Shown piece after piece: positions 62,416 to 64,000 of a stretch of DNA of 64,000 bases. Below the pieces are notes generated by a model that was not told the DNA's origin, ran no database searches, and was given only the letters and a program-made list of their open reading frames with translations. How positions within the stretch are numbered: position 1 is the stretch's first letter; the number at the start of each line of letters is the position of its first letter. Source of the stretch: Darksidea phi (taxonomy: Eukaryota; Ascomycota; Dothideomycetes; Pleosporales; Lentitheciaceae); assembly GCA_030770425.1 (NCBI GenBank), contig JASJFT010000018.1, positions 248,001 to 312,000 on the forward strand, read 5' to 3'. A program made the translations under genes and the position numbers.

Positions 62416-62869
62416 TTACAAGTTACTGCTATACCTGCCAACCTCCTTTGTAAATAGAAACTTCGGCGGCGCCGCCAAGAGATCCTCATTCTTGAACGCG
62501 CGACCCAGCTCTTTGAAGTCCTTGCTCGCGCCGTGGGCTTGCAGCGACGCCTGGTCTTTGTATCTAGGTGGAAGGAAGCCGTTAGCATTGAATATCGTAA
62601 GAGAAGGAATGGAGGATTTGAGTGAAGTTGATCCGTACGTCTCTAGCATGACAAAAGTCGGTGCATCGCCTTTAGTTTCACGATGGACTTGGTATCGTAA
62701 AGTACCGGGTTCGTTGGCTTTAACGGCTGCAGCAGTTTTTCTGAGAAGCTCCTCGACCTACTGCGAGGTAAACGAGAGTTCAGGTTGGAAAGGTTGCATA
62801 AAACTGTACCCTATCCGCTTTTCCCGGCTTGGGATAGATGAGCGCCGTAATATCGACTGGGGTAGACAT
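62416..62869 (-). CDS. ABM-domain (antibiotic biosynthesis monooxygenase-like) protein
   Basis: Three exons (62810-62869, 62639-62757, 62416-62563), introns of 52 and 75 bp, 108 residues in frame. It begins MSTPVDITALIYPKPGKADR and carries the ABM ferredoxin-like fold: VEELLRKTAAAVKANEPGTL, RYQVHRETKGDAPTFVMLE, YKDQASLQAHGASKDFKELG, then LLAAPPKFLFTKEVGRY. The His of AHGAS and preceding residues are typical of the family. Members are small cofactor-free monooxygenases or quinol-modifying enzymes, often dimeric; the substrate is unknown and no biosynthetic cluster is visible nearby. Without splicing the last exon alone looks like a 77-codon frame with a foreign N-terminus. Confidence 0.85.
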
Positions 62870-64000
62870 GGCGGATGGCAGCGGTATGCTTGCAGTCTGA
62901 ACGAGTAGCGTTTGTGCGTAAACTAATAATCACTCTGAAAACAATGAAATGAGATGAGCTTTGTGATGAGAACGTCCAGATAGGATAATATAGATGGTAG
63001 AGCCGTTAAGGCGGAGAGTGGGTTAAAGTGTAGCCGAGGTACCGAGGTTCAGTTGTCGACATCATTAGCTCTGATTACTCGCACACCTTGAGTAACTCAA
63101 TCCTAAATAGCGATTAGACAAGAGATCGTTCTAGGCTAGCACGCCTTGCGACATTGGTGCCGCACGTCGCAGATCTGCGAAGCCTGGTTCCACGATGCCA
63201 AACATTGAGAAATTCTCACAAGGGAAGAGAAGTATGCATTGAACGGATAGGAGCTATAGTGGGCTTTTCGCAAAGACATAATCAGAGAGGGAATTTATGT
63301 GTGCGTGTGTAAACGAATGAACTGCTACCCATAATTAATACCACTAGCATATACAGGAATGTTCTTTCTCATAACCTTGTTATCCCACGCGTCCCTCACA
63401 ACGCGACGGGGATTAGCTTTGAAACTAGAAGGTTAGTTATGAATAGTTTATGCAATGTATTAAATAAATGGGGCGCTTAATTACATAAAGAAGTACAGTT
63501 GATCCAAGTTATAGCTAAATCTAATTGGCTCCAGAGCTAGAGTAGTAAGAGCGCGAGTTTTATTGACTTTATCGCGCGACTGTATGCATGTTGGGATATA
63601 AATCCCCAACCTTCTTCCGGTAATTCTTCTTCTCTTACTCGCAATCAATTGCGACTACATCCCTTACAATGTGCAGAACCTTTTCCAAGGTTTTGTCGTT
63701 CTTCAAGCCTGCTTGACGATCGTCCTTGCTTGACCAGCCCAACTCGACCAATCACACGCTAGCACACAGCTAACCGCATCATAGATTTTAAGCATTCATC
63801 ATGGTGACTACGCGCTCTCTCATCCGCAGCAACCTCAGCAGCGCTTTTCTCAACGGTACTTGAAAAATCTCACTCGCCGTCGCTACAACAAGCTCCTGCA
63901 ACAAGAAAACTACGGCGATTCCGACCCTCCATTACCCTATAGACCTGCGCTGGTGCCGTGGAACAGTGCGCAAGGTCTTTAGCTAGCATTCGCCCATAAA
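62870..64000. other. Right end of window, possible gene start near 63801
   Basis: Mostly without features. Near 63801 an ATG gives MVTTRSLIRSNLSSAFLNG before a stop. An overlapping frame (about 63820-63981) reads QRYLKNLTRRRYNKLLQQEN and ends PWNSAQGL. This could be a spliced small gene or a relic; not enough to call. Confidence 0.4.

Overview
The window looks like nuclear DNA of a filamentous ascomycete. Genes carry short GT-AG introns (mostly 48-75 bp, often with a CTAAC/CTGAC-like branch site). Typical filamentous families are present: AA9 LPMO, GH13+CBM20 amylase, FunK1 kinase, DUF6594, Pth11-type rhodopsin-fold membrane protein and a fungal dynamin-like GTPase. Several repeats and gene relics show C-to-T / G-to-A decay resembling repeat-induced point mutation (RIP). 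A Dothideomycete-like host is my inference; no marker in the window proves the class.

Layout. 1-7.8 kb: repeats, a broken short-chain dehydrogenase and a seven-exon rhodopsin-fold membrane protein gene. 7.8-16.9 kb: conserved housekeeping island with ribulose-phosphate 3-epimerase, a large methyltransferase-domain protein, LSM2 and two small membrane proteins. 17-18 kb: homopolymer-rich stretch with a 10-N assembly gap. 18-24 kb: three secreted-protein genes (Ser/Thr-rich protein, AA9 LPMO, small Cys protein). 24.3-25.6 kb: AT-rich decayed copy of a dispersed element (family A) carrying a nested MITE. 26-32.2 kb: DUF6594 gene with one in-frame TGA, a Gln/Pro-rich protein, L-threonine aldolase and a secreted alpha-amylase with starch-binding domain. 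33-34 kb: arginase-family pseudogene. 34.7-37.5 kb: PSO2/SNM1 DNA cross-link repair nuclease.

38.4-50.3 kb is an accessory block. One long gene (protein kinase, unknown middle, ankyrin-like motif, large fungal C-terminal region) is split by a 1.09-kb family A copy flanked by a perfect 14-bp target-site duplication. A FunK1 kinase pseudogene abuts its end; then come a lone ankyrin fragment, an F-box/ankyrin/zinc-ribbon gene and the tail of a Fot1/pogo-type transposase. 50.7-64 kb: dynamin-like GTPase, relics of a fructosamine-kinase-like and a MYND-finger gene, a metallophosphoesterase with one in-frame TAG, a 1030-residue protein I do not recognise, and an ABM-domain monooxygenase-like gene.

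Two themes link the loci. Intact core-metabolism and RNA/DNA-maintenance genes sit in islands. Between them, at least eight recognisable genes are broken by transposition, frameshift or stop codons, several of RIP type (Trp TGG to TAG). The best-supported unusual event is the transposon-split kinase/ankyrin gene, because the reading frame can be followed through both copies of the duplication.
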